From Halorubrum yunnanense (lineage in GTDB: Archaea; Halobacteriota; Halobacteria; Halobacteriales; Haloferacaceae), in the NCBI RefSeq assembly GCF_026586675.1, contig NZ_JAODIX010000035.1, positions 44,597 to 106,084 on the forward strand: DNA of 61,488 nt. The letters are read 5' to 3'. The notes under the pieces were generated by a model. That model had not been told where the DNA came from. It saw only the letters and a program-made list of their open reading frames with translations, and did not search any database. Shown piece after piece: positions 36,389 to 45,500 of the stretch (position 1 is the first letter of the stretch; each line of letters begins with the position of its first letter). Both the position numbers and the translations under genes were made by a program.

Positions 36389-38383
36389 CTACTCGTCTTC
36401 GGCCTTCTGCTGGATCTCCTCGACGATCTCCGGGTTCCGGAGCGTGCTCGTGTTACCGAGCTCCTTGCCGTCGGCGATGTTTTCGAGGAGGCGGCGCATG
36501 ATCTTCCCGGAGCGCGTCTTGGGGAGGTCGGGCGTGAACACGACCTGCTCGGGCCGCGCGATCGGCCCGATCGCGTCCTCGACGCCCGCGACGATCGCGT
36601 CGCGGAGTTCGTCGTTGCCCTCGTGGCCGTCCTCGGTCGTCACGTAGGTGTACACCGCTTCTCCCTTGATGTCGTGGTTGCCGCCCACGACGGCGGCCTC
36701 GGCGACGCCCTCGACGCCGACGATGGCGGACTCGATCTCCATCGTCCCCAGCCGGTGACCGGAAACGTTGAGCACGTCGTCCACGCGGCCGAGGACGGTG
36801 ATGTAGTCGTCCTCGTCGATCTTCGCCCCGTCCTCCGGGAAGTACACCCAGTCTTCGGGGTCGTCGCTGTCGGTGTCGGAGTACTCGGCCCAGTACTCCT
36901 CGATGTAGCGCTCGTCGTTGTTGTACAGCGTCCGGAGCATGCCGGGCCACGGCTTCTGTACGGTGAGGTAGCCGGCCTTTCCGGGCTCTACCTCGTCGCC
37001 GAGCGTGTCGAGGATCTGGACGTCGAGGCCCGGCAGCGGCGGCCCCGCGGCGCCCGGCTTCATGTCCTTCAGTCCGGGCAGGGTCGTGATCATCATCCCG
37101 CCCGTCTCGGTCTGCCACCACGTGTCGACGATCGGGCACTCCTCGTCCCCGATGTGCTTGTAGTACCACTTCCACGCGCGGGGGTTGATCGGCTCGCCGA
37201 CCGTGCCGAGCAGCCGCAGCGAGGAGAGGTCGTGGCGGTCGGGGAACTTCTCTCCCCACTTCATGAACGCGCGGATCGCCGTGGGCGCGGTGTACAGCTG
37301 AGTCGCGTCGTGTTCGTCGACAATCTCCCAGAGGCGGTCCTGTTCGGGGTGGTCGGGCGTCCCCTCGTACATCATCGTCGTCGTGCCGAGCGCGAGCGGC
37401 CCGTAGACGATGTAGGAGTGCCCCGTGATCCAGCCGATGTCGGCCGAGCAGAAGTACGTGTCATCCGGCTTGATGTCGAGGACCGACTGCGCCGTCCACG
37501 ACACCCACGAGAGGTAGCCGCCGGTCGTGTGTTTCACGCCTTTCGGCTTCCCGGTCGTCCCCGAGGTGTACATCAGGAACAGCATGTCCTCGGCGTCGCG
37601 GGTGACCGGCTCGACCTCGGCGCCCTCGTGGTCCGCGACGAGGTCGCCGTAGTCGATCTGGTCGTCGCCGAGGTCGTGTCCGAAGTCGTCGCCGTTCGGC
37701 CCGAGCCGGTCGACGACGACGGTCGTCGTGTCGTGGTCGACGCTCGAGAGCCCCTGGTTCGCCTTGTCGAGGTGGTCGAGGGGGTCGCCGCGCCGGTAGT
37801 AGCCGTCGCAGGTGACGAGGTATTCGGACTCCGCGGAGTTCATCCGTGTCGCGAGCGCGTCCGCCGAGAAGCCGGCGAAGACGACGCTGTGGGGCGCCCC
37901 GATGCGGGCGCACGCCAGCATCGCGATGGGCAGCTCCGGGATCATCGGCATGTACATCGTCACGACGTCGCCCTCCTCGACGCCCTGCTCGCGGAGGGCC
38001 GCCGCGAACTCGTTCACCTCGCGGTGGAGCTCCGCGTACGTGTACGTGCGGTCGTCCTCGTCGACCGGCTCCCCGACCCACTCGATCGCGGCTTCGTCGC
38101 CGCGCTCGTCGAGGTGTCGGTCAAGGCAGTTGGCCGACGCGTTCAGTTCGCCGCCGGTGAACCACTCGTAGAAGGGCGGGTCGCTGTCGTCTAGCACCTG
38201 GTCGTACTCCGTCTCCCAGTCGAGCAGATCGGCGGCCGTCTCCCAACACTCCGGCCAGTTCTCGTCGAACTCGTCGTAGACGCCGGGATCCGAGACGTTC
38301 GCCTGTTCGACGAACGACTCCGGTGGCTCGAACACCTCCTGCTCTGCTAGTCTCGCTTCCAGTTGACTGTCTCCCTCTGTCAT
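36389..38383 (-). CDS. acs: acetyl-CoA synthetase (AMP-forming)
   Basis: 664 aa; activates acetate to acetyl-CoA. ANL-family motifs: YTSGTTGKPKGV (P-loop), WWQTETGG, GRVDDVLNVSGHRLGTMEIE (hinge and A8) and PKTRSGKIMRRLL (A10, acetylatable Lys). Length matches Acs. Likely encoded with the DUF4212/SSS acetate permease upstream in the opposite gene order on the same strand. ATG 38383 chosen for the 10-residue shadow before it. The promoter shows a TATA box 32 nt before ATG and an inverted repeat abutting the start. Confidence 0.95.
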   Translation of the reverse strand: MTEGDSQLEARLAEQEVFEPPESFVEQANVSDPGVYDEFDENWPECWETAADLLDWETEYDQVLDDSDPPFYEWFTGGELNASANCLDRHLDERGDEAAIEWVGEPVDEDDRTYTYAELHREVNEFAAALREQGVEEGDVVTMYMPMIPELPIAMLACARIGAPHSVVFAGFSADALATRMNSAESEYLVTCDGYYRRGDPLDHLDKANQGLSSVDHDTTTVVVDRLGPNGDDFGHDLGDDQIDYGDLVADHEGAEVEPVTRDAEDMLFLMYTSGTTGKPKGVKHTTGGYLSWVSWTAQSVLDIKPDDTYFCSADIGWITGHSYIVYGPLALGTTTMMYEGTPDHPEQDRLWEIVDEHDATQLYTAPTAIRAFMKWGEKFPDRHDLSSLRLLGTVGEPINPRAWKWYYKHIGDEECPIVDTWWQTETGGMMITTLPGLKDMKPGAAGPPLPGLDVQILDTLGDEVEPGKAGYLTVQKPWPGMLRTLYNNDERYIEEYWAEYSDTDSDDPEDWVYFPEDGAKIDEDDYITVLGRVDDVLNVSGHRLGTMEIESAIVGVEGVAEAAVVGGNHDIKGEAVYTYVTTEDGHEGNDELRDAIVAGVEDAIGPIARPEQVVFTPDLPKTRSGKIMRRLLENIADGKELGNTSTLRNPEIVEEIQQKAEDE

Positions 38384-38420
38384 GGTACGGACGTACCCAA
38401 CCGATCTCACCATATAAACG
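38384..38420 (-). promoter_or_regulatory. acs promoter and candidate operator
   Basis: TATA box cgtttatatg (38411-38420, minus strand) lies 32 nt before the acs ATG. Immediately before the ATG is a perfect inverted repeat, ggtacg-ga-cgtacc (38384-38397). It would overlap the transcription start and is well placed for repression. A related imperfect copy precedes the symporter gene. Confidence 0.5.
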
Positions 38421-38528
38421 CCGGCGCTAAATACGAAAAATCGTGACGGACTCCCCGCGCCGCGGGGGGCTCCCTCCCGTCCGAATCGCGCGTCACGGCT
38501 CCCGCGTCAGCGGCCCGCGAGGGCGAAT

Positions 38529-40298
38529 TTAAGCGCTCTCTCGGTGTTCCTCCTCGAAGAGCCCGTCGAGGAGCGCGCGCTGGGCCTTCCGGAGGTGGTT
38601 GTGGAACGTCGGCGAGGAGACGTCCATCGCGTCGGCCACCTCCTCGGCAGTGCTCCCGCGGGGCCAGCCGAAGTAGCCGCCGTGGTACGCCGCCGACAGC
38701 GCGGCCCACTGGCGGTCGGTGAACCGCTCCGCGACCCCCTCGCGGAACGAGGATTCGGACCGCGACGACCGGGCGACGGACTCCTTGCTCGCGAGGCGCG
38801 CGTCCTCGAACGCGGCGCGGAGCCCGTCGGCCACCGGCCTGACGTCGGCGCCCCCGGGGAGGTCGGCGACGATCCGCACGCGGCCGTCCTCCGCGGTCGC
38901 GTCGCGGACGGTCGCGCCGTGCTCCGTGAGCGTCCGAACGGCCGACCCGCTCCCGACGCGGACGGACACCGAGCAGCCGTTCTCTTCCGTCTCGATCACC
39001 CGGAGGTCCGACACGCCGTCCGCCTGCTTGACGACGTCGGCGACGCCCTGCGGCCTCGCACCCGCGACGGAGAGGTACAGCCGGGAGGCCTCGTCGGTGA
39101 CGCCGACGGTGGAGTCGAGCTCGACCCGACAGCCGAGGGCGCCGCTCGCGCCGGCGAGGAACGCCCCGTCGGCGGCGGTGTGGAACTCCACCTCAATGAC
39201 CGCGTCGGAGTGGAGCAGGTCGCGCCACCGCCCGGCCGTCACCGCCCAGCCGAGACACCGCCCGAGCGCGACCAGCTCCCGCCGCTCGACCGCCGAGACG
39301 GGCGTTCCGTCCGCGGCGACGACGCAGAGCGCCCCGTGCGTCACGTCCCGGTACGCCGCGGGGACGGCGATCCCCGGTCGCCCGTCGGCGGTCGGCTCGG
39401 CGTCCGTTAGGACGGGATCGCCCGTCTCGATCGCGTCGAGCCACGGCCCGTCCCGCGTGACGCCGCGGTCGACGAGCACCTCCCGCTCGACGCCCGCGGC
39501 GCCGGCCACCTCGGTCCGACCGCCGTCGGCCGACCCCCGGACCACCCACGCCTCGGCCCACCGGTCGGAGTCGACCAGCCGCTCCGGGACGGTCGCGAGC
39601 GGCGAACTCCGGTCCTCGCCGTCGGCGAGGGCCTCGAACCCGCCGAGCGCGCTCGGCGTCCGGCCGCCCCGGTCGGGGTCCGGACCGCTGGCCTCCGCGG
39701 GCCCAGCGGATCCGCGGGGGCCGGCGGCGGCGAACGCCTCGGCGACCTCCCGCCCGTCGAGGGGTCCGAGGAACCCGTCGAGCGTCCCGATCGTCTCCCA
39801 GCCGCCGGCCTCGCGCACGGCGTGGGGGTCGACGCCGCGGTCGACGAGGAGCCGGCGCGCGAAGGCGTCACGGAGATCGCGGGGCGTGACGTCGGCCGGG
39901 ACCGCGCCGTCGCTCCGCGTCGCCGCCCGATCGGCGGTCTCGCTCACGATCATCTGGACGCGGCGGGGCGAGACGTCGACGAACGGGTCCGCGTCTCCGA
40001 GCCCCTCGCTGTCGGCGTACCGTCGGAGCTCGGCCGCCAGCGAGGCCGGAACGACGGTCTCGCGGTCGATCGATCCCTCCGAGTCCGGGGCGTGGACTCC
40101 CCCGTCGCCCCCCGGGACGGCCAGGAGAGACGACCCCGAGGCGACGCCCGGGTTCCGCAGGTGCCGCGGCGCGACCCGCGTCACCTCACTGGTCCGGAGA
40201 CCGGCCTCGCCGGCGAGCCGAACCACGACCGCGGCGCGATACGTCTCGGCGGCGGCCACGAGCGCCTCGTACGCGTCGGCGTCGAACTCGGCGACCAT
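38529..40298 (-). CDS. bacterio-opsin-activator (HTH-10) regulator with integrase-like N-domain
   Basis: 589 aa, three parts. (1) Residues about 1-195: tyrosine-recombinase fold (EAGLRTSEVTRV, then TPRDLRDAFARRLLVDRGVD, then GGWETIGTLDGFLG). The catalytic Tyr is Phe176 and the HxxR His is Arg140, so it should not recombine DNA. (2) Residues about 250-520: GAF-like and BAT domain. (3) HTH-10 at the C-terminus, TDRQWAALSAAYHGGYFGWPRGSTAEEVADAM. A transcription regulator, probably of the flanking acs genes, from position only. ATG 40298 chosen. Its promoter region (40299-40506) contains a gtaattac palindrome (40306-40313). Confidence 0.85.
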   Translation of the reverse strand: MVAEFDADAYEALVAAAETYRAAVVVRLAGEAGLRTSEVTRVAPRHLRNPGVASGSSLLAVPGGDGGVHAPDSEGSIDRETVVPASLAAELRRYADSEGLGDADPFVDVSPRRVQMIVSETADRAATRSDGAVPADVTPRDLRDAFARRLLVDRGVDPHAVREAGGWETIGTLDGFLGPLDGREVAEAFAAAGPRGSAGPAEASGPDPDRGGRTPSALGGFEALADGEDRSSPLATVPERLVDSDRWAEAWVVRGSADGGRTEVAGAAGVEREVLVDRGVTRDGPWLDAIETGDPVLTDAEPTADGRPGIAVPAAYRDVTHGALCVVAADGTPVSAVERRELVALGRCLGWAVTAGRWRDLLHSDAVIEVEFHTAADGAFLAGASGALGCRVELDSTVGVTDEASRLYLSVAGARPQGVADVVKQADGVSDLRVIETEENGCSVSVRVGSGSAVRTLTEHGATVRDATAEDGRVRIVADLPGGADVRPVADGLRAAFEDARLASKESVARSSRSESSFREGVAERFTDRQWAALSAAYHGGYFGWPRGSTAEEVADAMDVSSPTFHNHLRKAQRALLDGLFEEEHRESA

Positions 40299-40506
40299 CT
40301 GTTTCGTAATTACACAGAAATCCGAAGGAAAAAACTTCCGCTCGTGCGCGCTTTCTGCGGCCCGATATTCGATCTGCGTCCGACTCTTGCGGGAGAACGC
40401 TCGTCGTCGCGGACGACTGACCGCCAACGGTTTCGCTTCTCGGATTTATCCCGAAACAGATGTCGCTCGACCGGACCGAAGGGGAACCCCCGACCCGGTA
40501 GGCGGC

Positions 40507-40743
40507 TCAGGCGCCGTCGGCGACCCCCAACGCGACGTGGTCCCACAGCCGCTCGTACGCGTAGTAGGTCGCGGTCTTGACGACGTTGGTCACCAGCCCG
40601 ATGTTCATGGCGTCGCCCGCGTCGCCGACGAACGCCCACGCGACGAGCACGGTGATCGCGACCATGACGGCGCGGTAACAGAGCGTCTTGGCGATCGCCC
40701 GCTTCCGGTCGTGAAGCGCGGAGCGAGAGACGAGCGTTCCCAT
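40507..40743 (-). CDS. DUF2061 membrane protein
   Basis: 78 aa with two hydrophobic helices. RKRAIAKTLCYRAVMVAITVLVAWAFVGD and IGLVTNVVKTATYYAYERLWDHVALG fit DUF2061, whose function is unknown. Start uncertain: ATG 40743 is 27 nt from a TATA-like ctta tg element and fits leaderless expression; ATG 40767 or 40800 would add residues. It is probably read together with the adjacent acs2 gene in the same direction. Confidence 0.8.
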   Translation of the reverse strand: MGTLVSRSALHDRKRAIAKTLCYRAVMVAITVLVAWAFVGDAGDAMNIGLVTNVVKTATYYAYERLWDHVALGVADGA

Positions 40744-40811
40744 ACCGGTGCGTCGGAGTCCACGCATAAGAAGCCCAATAGCAGTTCCAAACGCTTGCAA
40801 AGAAACCGTAT

Positions 40812-42773
40812 TCAGTTACTCTCGCGAACGGACGACTCGATCTCGCCGACGACTTCCGGGTTCCGGAGCGCGCTGACGTTGCCGAACTCCTCGTCGCGAG
40901 CGATGTCCTCCAGCAGGCGGCGCATGATCTTCCCCGAGCGCGTCTTCGGGAGGTCCGGGGTGAACACGGTCCGGTCTGGGCGGGCGAGGTCGCCAACCTC
41001 GCGGCCCAACTCCTCGCCGATCGCCGCTTTGAGAGCCTCGTCGGGCTCGACGTCGCTCCGAGTCGTCACGTAGGCGACGATCTCCCCGTCGTCGTCGCTG
41101 ACGACCGCGGCCTCAGTGACGCCCCCGACGCCGACGATCGCGGACTCCAGTTCGGCGGTGTTGAACCGCTGTGCGCGCACGTTGATCACGTCGTCGACGC
41201 GACCGAGGATGGTCACGTAGCCGTCCTCGTCGACCGTCGCGCCGTCGCCGGTCCGGTATCGCCAGCCGTCCTCGGCCTCGATCCAGTACTCGCGGCGGTA
41301 GCGCTCGTCGCCCTCCCGGAGCCCGCGGAGCATGCCGGGCCACGGCGAGCCGATAGTGAGGTACCCCGGCTCGCCGGGGTCGACCGGCGCGCCGTCCTCG
41401 TCGACGACGCGCGCGTCGATCCCGGGCAGCGGCGGCCCAACCTTCCCCGGCTTCATCGGCGTGATCCCGGGCAGCGTCGCGAGCGCGATGGCGCCCGTCT
41501 CCGTCTGCCACCACGTGTCGACGATCGGCGCCTCGCCGCCGCCGACGTGCTCGCGGTACCAGCGCCACGCCTTCGGCGTTATCGACTCGCCGACGGTCCC
41601 CAGCAGCCGGATCGACGAGAGGTCGTGGCGGTCGGGGTACTCCGCGCCCCACTTCATGAACGACCGGATCGCGGTCGGCGAGGTGTAGAAGACGCTGACG
41701 GCGTTGCGCTCGATCAGGTCCCACACCCGGTCGCGGTCCGGGTAGTCCGGCGACCCCTCGTAGAGGAGAGTGGTGGTCCCGACCGAGAGGGGCCCGTACA
41801 CGCCGTAGGAGTGGCCCGTGATCCAGCCGATGTCGGCCGCGCACCAGTAGGTGTCCTCGGGACGGACGTCGAGGACGTTCCGGGTCGTCCACGCGACGTG
41901 CGAGAGGTATCCCCCGGTCGCGTGCTCGACCCCCTTCGGGCGCCCCGTGGTCCCGGAGGTGTACATCACGAACAGGAGGTCGGTGGCGTCGCGCGGGACC
42001 GGCTCGACCGTCTCGCCGTCGTGCGCGTCGACGAGCGCCTCGTACCCGTGCTCGTCGTCGCCGAGCGACACGTCGAGCGCGTCGCCGAGCCGGTCGACGA
42101 CGACGGTCGCGTCGAGATCGGTGTCGGCCCGGAGTCGGGCGTTGTCGGCCTTCGACTTCTGGTTGAACGCGTCCTCGCGCCGGTAGTAGCCGTCGCAGGT
42201 GACGAGGTACGAGGAGTCGGCCGCGTCGAGGCGCGTCGCGAGCGCCTCCGCCGAGAGCCCCGCGAAAACGACGTTGTGGGGCGCGCCGACCCGCGCGCAC
42301 GCCAGCATCGCGATCGGCAGCTCCGGGACCATCGGGAGGTACAGCGTCACCACGTCGTCCTCCTCGACGCCGAGCTCCCGCAGGCCGGCCGCGAGCGCGT
42401 TCACCTCGCGGTGGAGGTCGAGGTACGTGTACGACCGGCGCTCCCCGCGCTTGCCGAACCACCGGATCGCGAGCTGGTTCCGCCGCTCGTCGAGGTGTCG
42501 ATCGACGCAGTTGACCGAGGCGTTGAGCCGACCGTCGGGGAACCACTTATAAAAGGGCGGGTCGCCGTCGTCGAGCACCGCCTCGTACTCCCGCTCCCAG
42601 TCGAGGAGGTCGGCGGCCCGGCGCCAGGCCCCCGGTCCCTCGGCGGCGAACGCGTCGTCCGCCCCCGCGTCGCTCGCGACGGCACGCTCGCTGAACTCCC
42701 TCGGCGGCTCGACGGCCTCGTCGTCGGCGACGGGCCCGTCCCGCCGTCGGCCGTCGACTCCGGCGTCATCCAT
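40812..42773 (-). CDS. acetyl-CoA synthetase paralogue (AMP-forming acyl-CoA synthetase)
   Basis: 653 aa, full length. P-loop YTSGTTGRPKGVEH, WWQTETGAI and A10 Lys (PKTRSGKIMRRLL) are intact. The A8 hinge reads GRVDDVINVRAQRFNTAELE where the neighbour acs has NVSGHRLGTMEIE. SGH-to-RAQ at a loop that contacts CoA suggests altered acyl or CoA handling. ATG 42773; the upstream frame shift to 42788 is shadow. A TATA-like agtatacatt lies about 37 nt upstream. It may prefer propionate or a branched acid, but this is inferred. Confidence 0.9.
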   Translation of the reverse strand: MDDAGVDGRRRDGPVADDEAVEPPREFSERAVASDAGADDAFAAEGPGAWRRAADLLDWEREYEAVLDDGDPPFYKWFPDGRLNASVNCVDRHLDERRNQLAIRWFGKRGERRSYTYLDLHREVNALAAGLRELGVEEDDVVTLYLPMVPELPIAMLACARVGAPHNVVFAGLSAEALATRLDAADSSYLVTCDGYYRREDAFNQKSKADNARLRADTDLDATVVVDRLGDALDVSLGDDEHGYEALVDAHDGETVEPVPRDATDLLFVMYTSGTTGRPKGVEHATGGYLSHVAWTTRNVLDVRPEDTYWCAADIGWITGHSYGVYGPLSVGTTTLLYEGSPDYPDRDRVWDLIERNAVSVFYTSPTAIRSFMKWGAEYPDRHDLSSIRLLGTVGESITPKAWRWYREHVGGGEAPIVDTWWQTETGAIALATLPGITPMKPGKVGPPLPGIDARVVDEDGAPVDPGEPGYLTIGSPWPGMLRGLREGDERYRREYWIEAEDGWRYRTGDGATVDEDGYVTILGRVDDVINVRAQRFNTAELESAIVGVGGVTEAAVVSDDDGEIVAYVTTRSDVEPDEALKAAIGEELGREVGDLARPDRTVFTPDLPKTRSGKIMRRLLEDIARDEEFGNVSALRNPEVVGEIESSVRESN

Positions 42774-42861
42774 GATACCTGTTCGCAAGTGGAGGAATGT
42801 ATACTTTGTCCGAAACCCCGGCCGATGAGCGGTGACGACACGCCGGGGACGTCCCCTCCGC

Positions 42862-44211
42862 CTACGTCGACTCGGCGGGCGCGAGCCCCGCCGCCTTCGA
42901 CCGGGCCCGAGCCACGATCGAGGGCTTGGCCTCGAAGTCGACGGTCACCTGGTCGCTCGCGTACGACTCCTCGTCGACGTGGCCGTGGTCGTGGATCCAC
43001 GAGACGAGGCTCATCGCCTCGTCGGAGACCGGGAGGACGAGCCGCTCGCGCTCCCAGTCGGGGAGCTCGTCCTCGACGCGGTCGCGCAGCTCCGCGACGC
43101 CGGCGCCCGTCTTCGCCGAGACGGCGACGGGGTCGGGCGCGACGCCGGAGAGCGCGCCGCGCTTGTCCGCCAGCTCGCCGGGCGCGAGCCGGTCCACCTT
43201 GTTGAACACCGTGACGACGGGGGCCTCGTTGCGCTCGTAGAGGGTGTCGTGGCTCGTGACGAGCTTCTCGCGCATCTCCTCGACCGGCTCGCTCGCGTCG
43301 ACGACGAGCAGCACGAGGTCGGCGCGGTAGACGGAGTCGAGCGTCGACTCGAACGACTCCACGAGCCAGTGGGGGAGGTCCGCGATGAACCCGACCGTGT
43401 CCGTGAGGAGCACGTCGCGCTTCTCCATCTCGGCCCGCCGGGTCGTCGTGCCCAGCGTGGTGAACAGCATGTCCTGCGACTCCGCGGTCGTGTCGAGGTC
43501 GGGGTGGCGGTCGGCGTTCTCGTCGACGTCGATCTCGGCCGCGAGCCGGCGCATCAGCGTCGACTTGCCGGCGTTGGTGTACCCCGCGAGCGCGACCAGG
43601 TCGAAGCCGGAGTCCCGGCGCTGCTCGCGGCGCGCCTCCTCCTTCGCCGCGATCGACTCCAACTCGTCCTGGATCTCCGATATCTGCCGTTTGATGTCGC
43701 GCTCGACGCTCTCGTCGTACTCGCCGAGCCCCATGAAGCCGGGGCGCTCGTCGCGCTTCGCGAGGCTCGCCTTCGCCTCGGCCCGCGGGAGCTCGTACCG
43801 GAGCTCCGCGAGCTCAACTTGGAGCTGTGCCTTTCGGGTGTTGGCGCGCTGGCCGAAGATCTCGAGGATGAGCGTGAACCGGTCGATCACCTCGACGCCC
43901 TCCGGCAGCTCCCCGCCGATGTTGAACGTCTGGTACGGCCCCACGTCGTTGTCGACGATGACCGCCCCCGCGTCGCTCCGGCGGACTAGGTCCCGCAGCT
44001 CCGCGACCTTCCCCTCGCCGAACATGAACGCGGCGTCCTCCGTGCGCGTCTGGGTGAGCTCGCCGACGGTCTCGTAGCCCGCGGCCGCGGCGAGCTGGGT
44101 GATCTCAGCGAGGTCGGCGTCGCCGGCGTCGACGCGCTTGGCAACGACCGCGCGGCGCTCTCTGGGGACTGACTCGGCGTCGGCGTCCGCTCCCTCGGCG
44201 CTCCCGGTCAT
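42862..44211 (-). CDS. hflX: GTPase HflX
   Basis: 449 aa. HflX N-domain (AAFMFGEGKVAEL, then VGPYQTFNIGG), then coiled linker (FMGLGEYDESVERDIKRQI...EEARREQR), then TRAFAC GTPase: AGYTNAGKSTLMRRL (G1), TTLGTTTRRA (G2/3), DTVGFIADLPHWLVESF, and FNKVDRL (G4). Binds 50S ribosomes and can split stalled 70S. ATG 44211. Upstream gene on the same strand (ltaE) is separated by a longer gap, so it may be independent. Confidence 0.94.
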   Translation of the reverse strand: MTGSAEGADADAESVPRERRAVVAKRVDAGDADLAEITQLAAAAGYETVGELTQTRTEDAAFMFGEGKVAELRDLVRRSDAGAVIVDNDVGPYQTFNIGGELPEGVEVIDRFTLILEIFGQRANTRKAQLQVELAELRYELPRAEAKASLAKRDERPGFMGLGEYDESVERDIKRQISEIQDELESIAAKEEARREQRRDSGFDLVALAGYTNAGKSTLMRRLAAEIDVDENADRHPDLDTTAESQDMLFTTLGTTTRRAEMEKRDVLLTDTVGFIADLPHWLVESFESTLDSVYRADLVLLVVDASEPVEEMREKLVTSHDTLYERNEAPVVTVFNKVDRLAPGELADKRGALSGVAPDPVAVSAKTGAGVAELRDRVEDELPDWERERLVLPVSDEAMSLVSWIHDHGHVDEESYASDQVTVDFEAKPSIVARARSKAAGLAPAEST

Positions 44212-44347
44212 ACCGGGTCTCGGGCGGCGGACGCGGCGTGATGTGCTGCCTGCACGGTTTCACGTCGTCCTACGCTCTCGACGTATTTAAAGCCGGGTCG
44301 AGCTTCCGGTCCGGCGGGCTCGACGGGGTCCACCTGTCTGCACCCCC

Positions 44348-45397
44348 TCAGGCCGACAGCTCCGCCACCGCGTCGCCGATGCGCTCGACCGCGTCGTCGA
44401 CGTCGCCGTCGTCGACGCCGCGGTGGGTCGTGAACCGCGTCGCATGCTCGTCGAACTCGACGCACCCCACGCCGGCCGCCTTGCAGGCCTCCACGAGGTC
44501 GGCGGCGGGGATCCCGGCTTCGTCGGTGTGCGCGACGACGATGTTGGTGTCCGGCGCGGGCGCGTCGACCCCGTCGAGGGCGTTGAGCCCGGCGGCGAGC
44601 CGCTCGGCGTTGGCGTGGTCGTCGGCGAGGCGGTCGACGTTCTCGAGCGCCAGGAGCCCGGGCGCGGCGATCATCCCGGCCTGTCGCATCCCGCCGCCGA
44701 ACAGCTTCCGGACGCGGCGGGCCGCCTCGATGAACTGCTCGTCGCCGGCGAGAATCGAGCCGACGGGCGCGCCGAGCCCCTTCGAGAGGCAGAACGTGAC
44801 GCTGTCGACCGGGTCGACGACCTCGCTCGCGTCGACGCCGAGCGCGACCGCGGCGTTGAACAGGCGGGCCCCGTCGAGGTGGACCGGCACGTCGGCGTCG
44901 CTGGCGACCTCGGCGGCCGCGGCCATCTCGTCGACCGGGACCGCGACCCCGCCGCGGTAGTTGTGGGTGTTTTCCAGCGACAGGAGGCCGGTCCCGGGGC
45001 GATGGAGGTCCTCGGTCACGAGCCCCTCGGCGACTGCGTCCGGGGTCGGGACGCAGCGGTCGCCGGCGTCGATCGTCCGGGTCTGCGCGCTCGAGAGCTT
45101 CGCCGCGCCCGCGAGCTCCCACCGGTAGATGTGCGACTCGAGCTCGAGGAGGAGCTCCTGGCCCGGATCGGTGTGGACGTGGACGGCGATCTGGTTGGCC
45201 ATCGTCCCGGAGGGGACGTAGATCGCGGCCTCGGTCCCGACCGCCTCGGCGGCGCGGCGCTCCAGCTCGTTGACGGTGGGGTCGTCGCGGTACACGTCGT
45301 CGCCGACCTCGGCGTCGCGGGCGGCCTCGCGCATCTCGTCCGAGGGCGTCGTGACGGTGTCGGATCGCAGGTCGATGGTCTCCTCGTCGATGTCCAT
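44348..45397 (-). CDS. ltaE: low-specificity L-threonine aldolase
   Basis: 349 aa PLP enzyme. Begins IDLRSDTVTTPSDEMREAA, the family start. PLP Lys in VTFCLSKGLGAPVGS, phosphate contact in LENTHNYRGG. Cleaves L-threonine or L-allo-threonine to glycine and acetaldehyde. Full length. The gene is divergent from the M32 carboxypeptidase, 103 bp apart. Confidence 0.92.
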   Translation of the reverse strand: MDIDEETIDLRSDTVTTPSDEMREAARDAEVGDDVYRDDPTVNELERRAAEAVGTEAAIYVPSGTMANQIAVHVHTDPGQELLLELESHIYRWELAGAAKLSSAQTRTIDAGDRCVPTPDAVAEGLVTEDLHRPGTGLLSLENTHNYRGGVAVPVDEMAAAAEVASDADVPVHLDGARLFNAAVALGVDASEVVDPVDSVTFCLSKGLGAPVGSILAGDEQFIEAARRVRKLFGGGMRQAGMIAAPGLLALENVDRLADDHANAERLAAGLNALDGVDAPAPDTNIVVAHTDEAGIPAADLVEACKAAGVGCVEFDEHATRFTTHRGVDDGDVDDAVERIGDAVAELSA

Positions 45398-45500
45398 TCG
45401 TTGCCGGCGGTTCGGCGGCCGATCGGAAATAGGTCGCGCTCGGAGGCGGCACCGTTCCGCATTCGCTCCCTTCTTAATCCGCGCAGCCGTTCAATGCCGT

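Noticed and set aside
36173-38194. 673-aa open frame opposite acs
   Set aside because: Antisense to acetyl-CoA synthetase; composition is a shadow.
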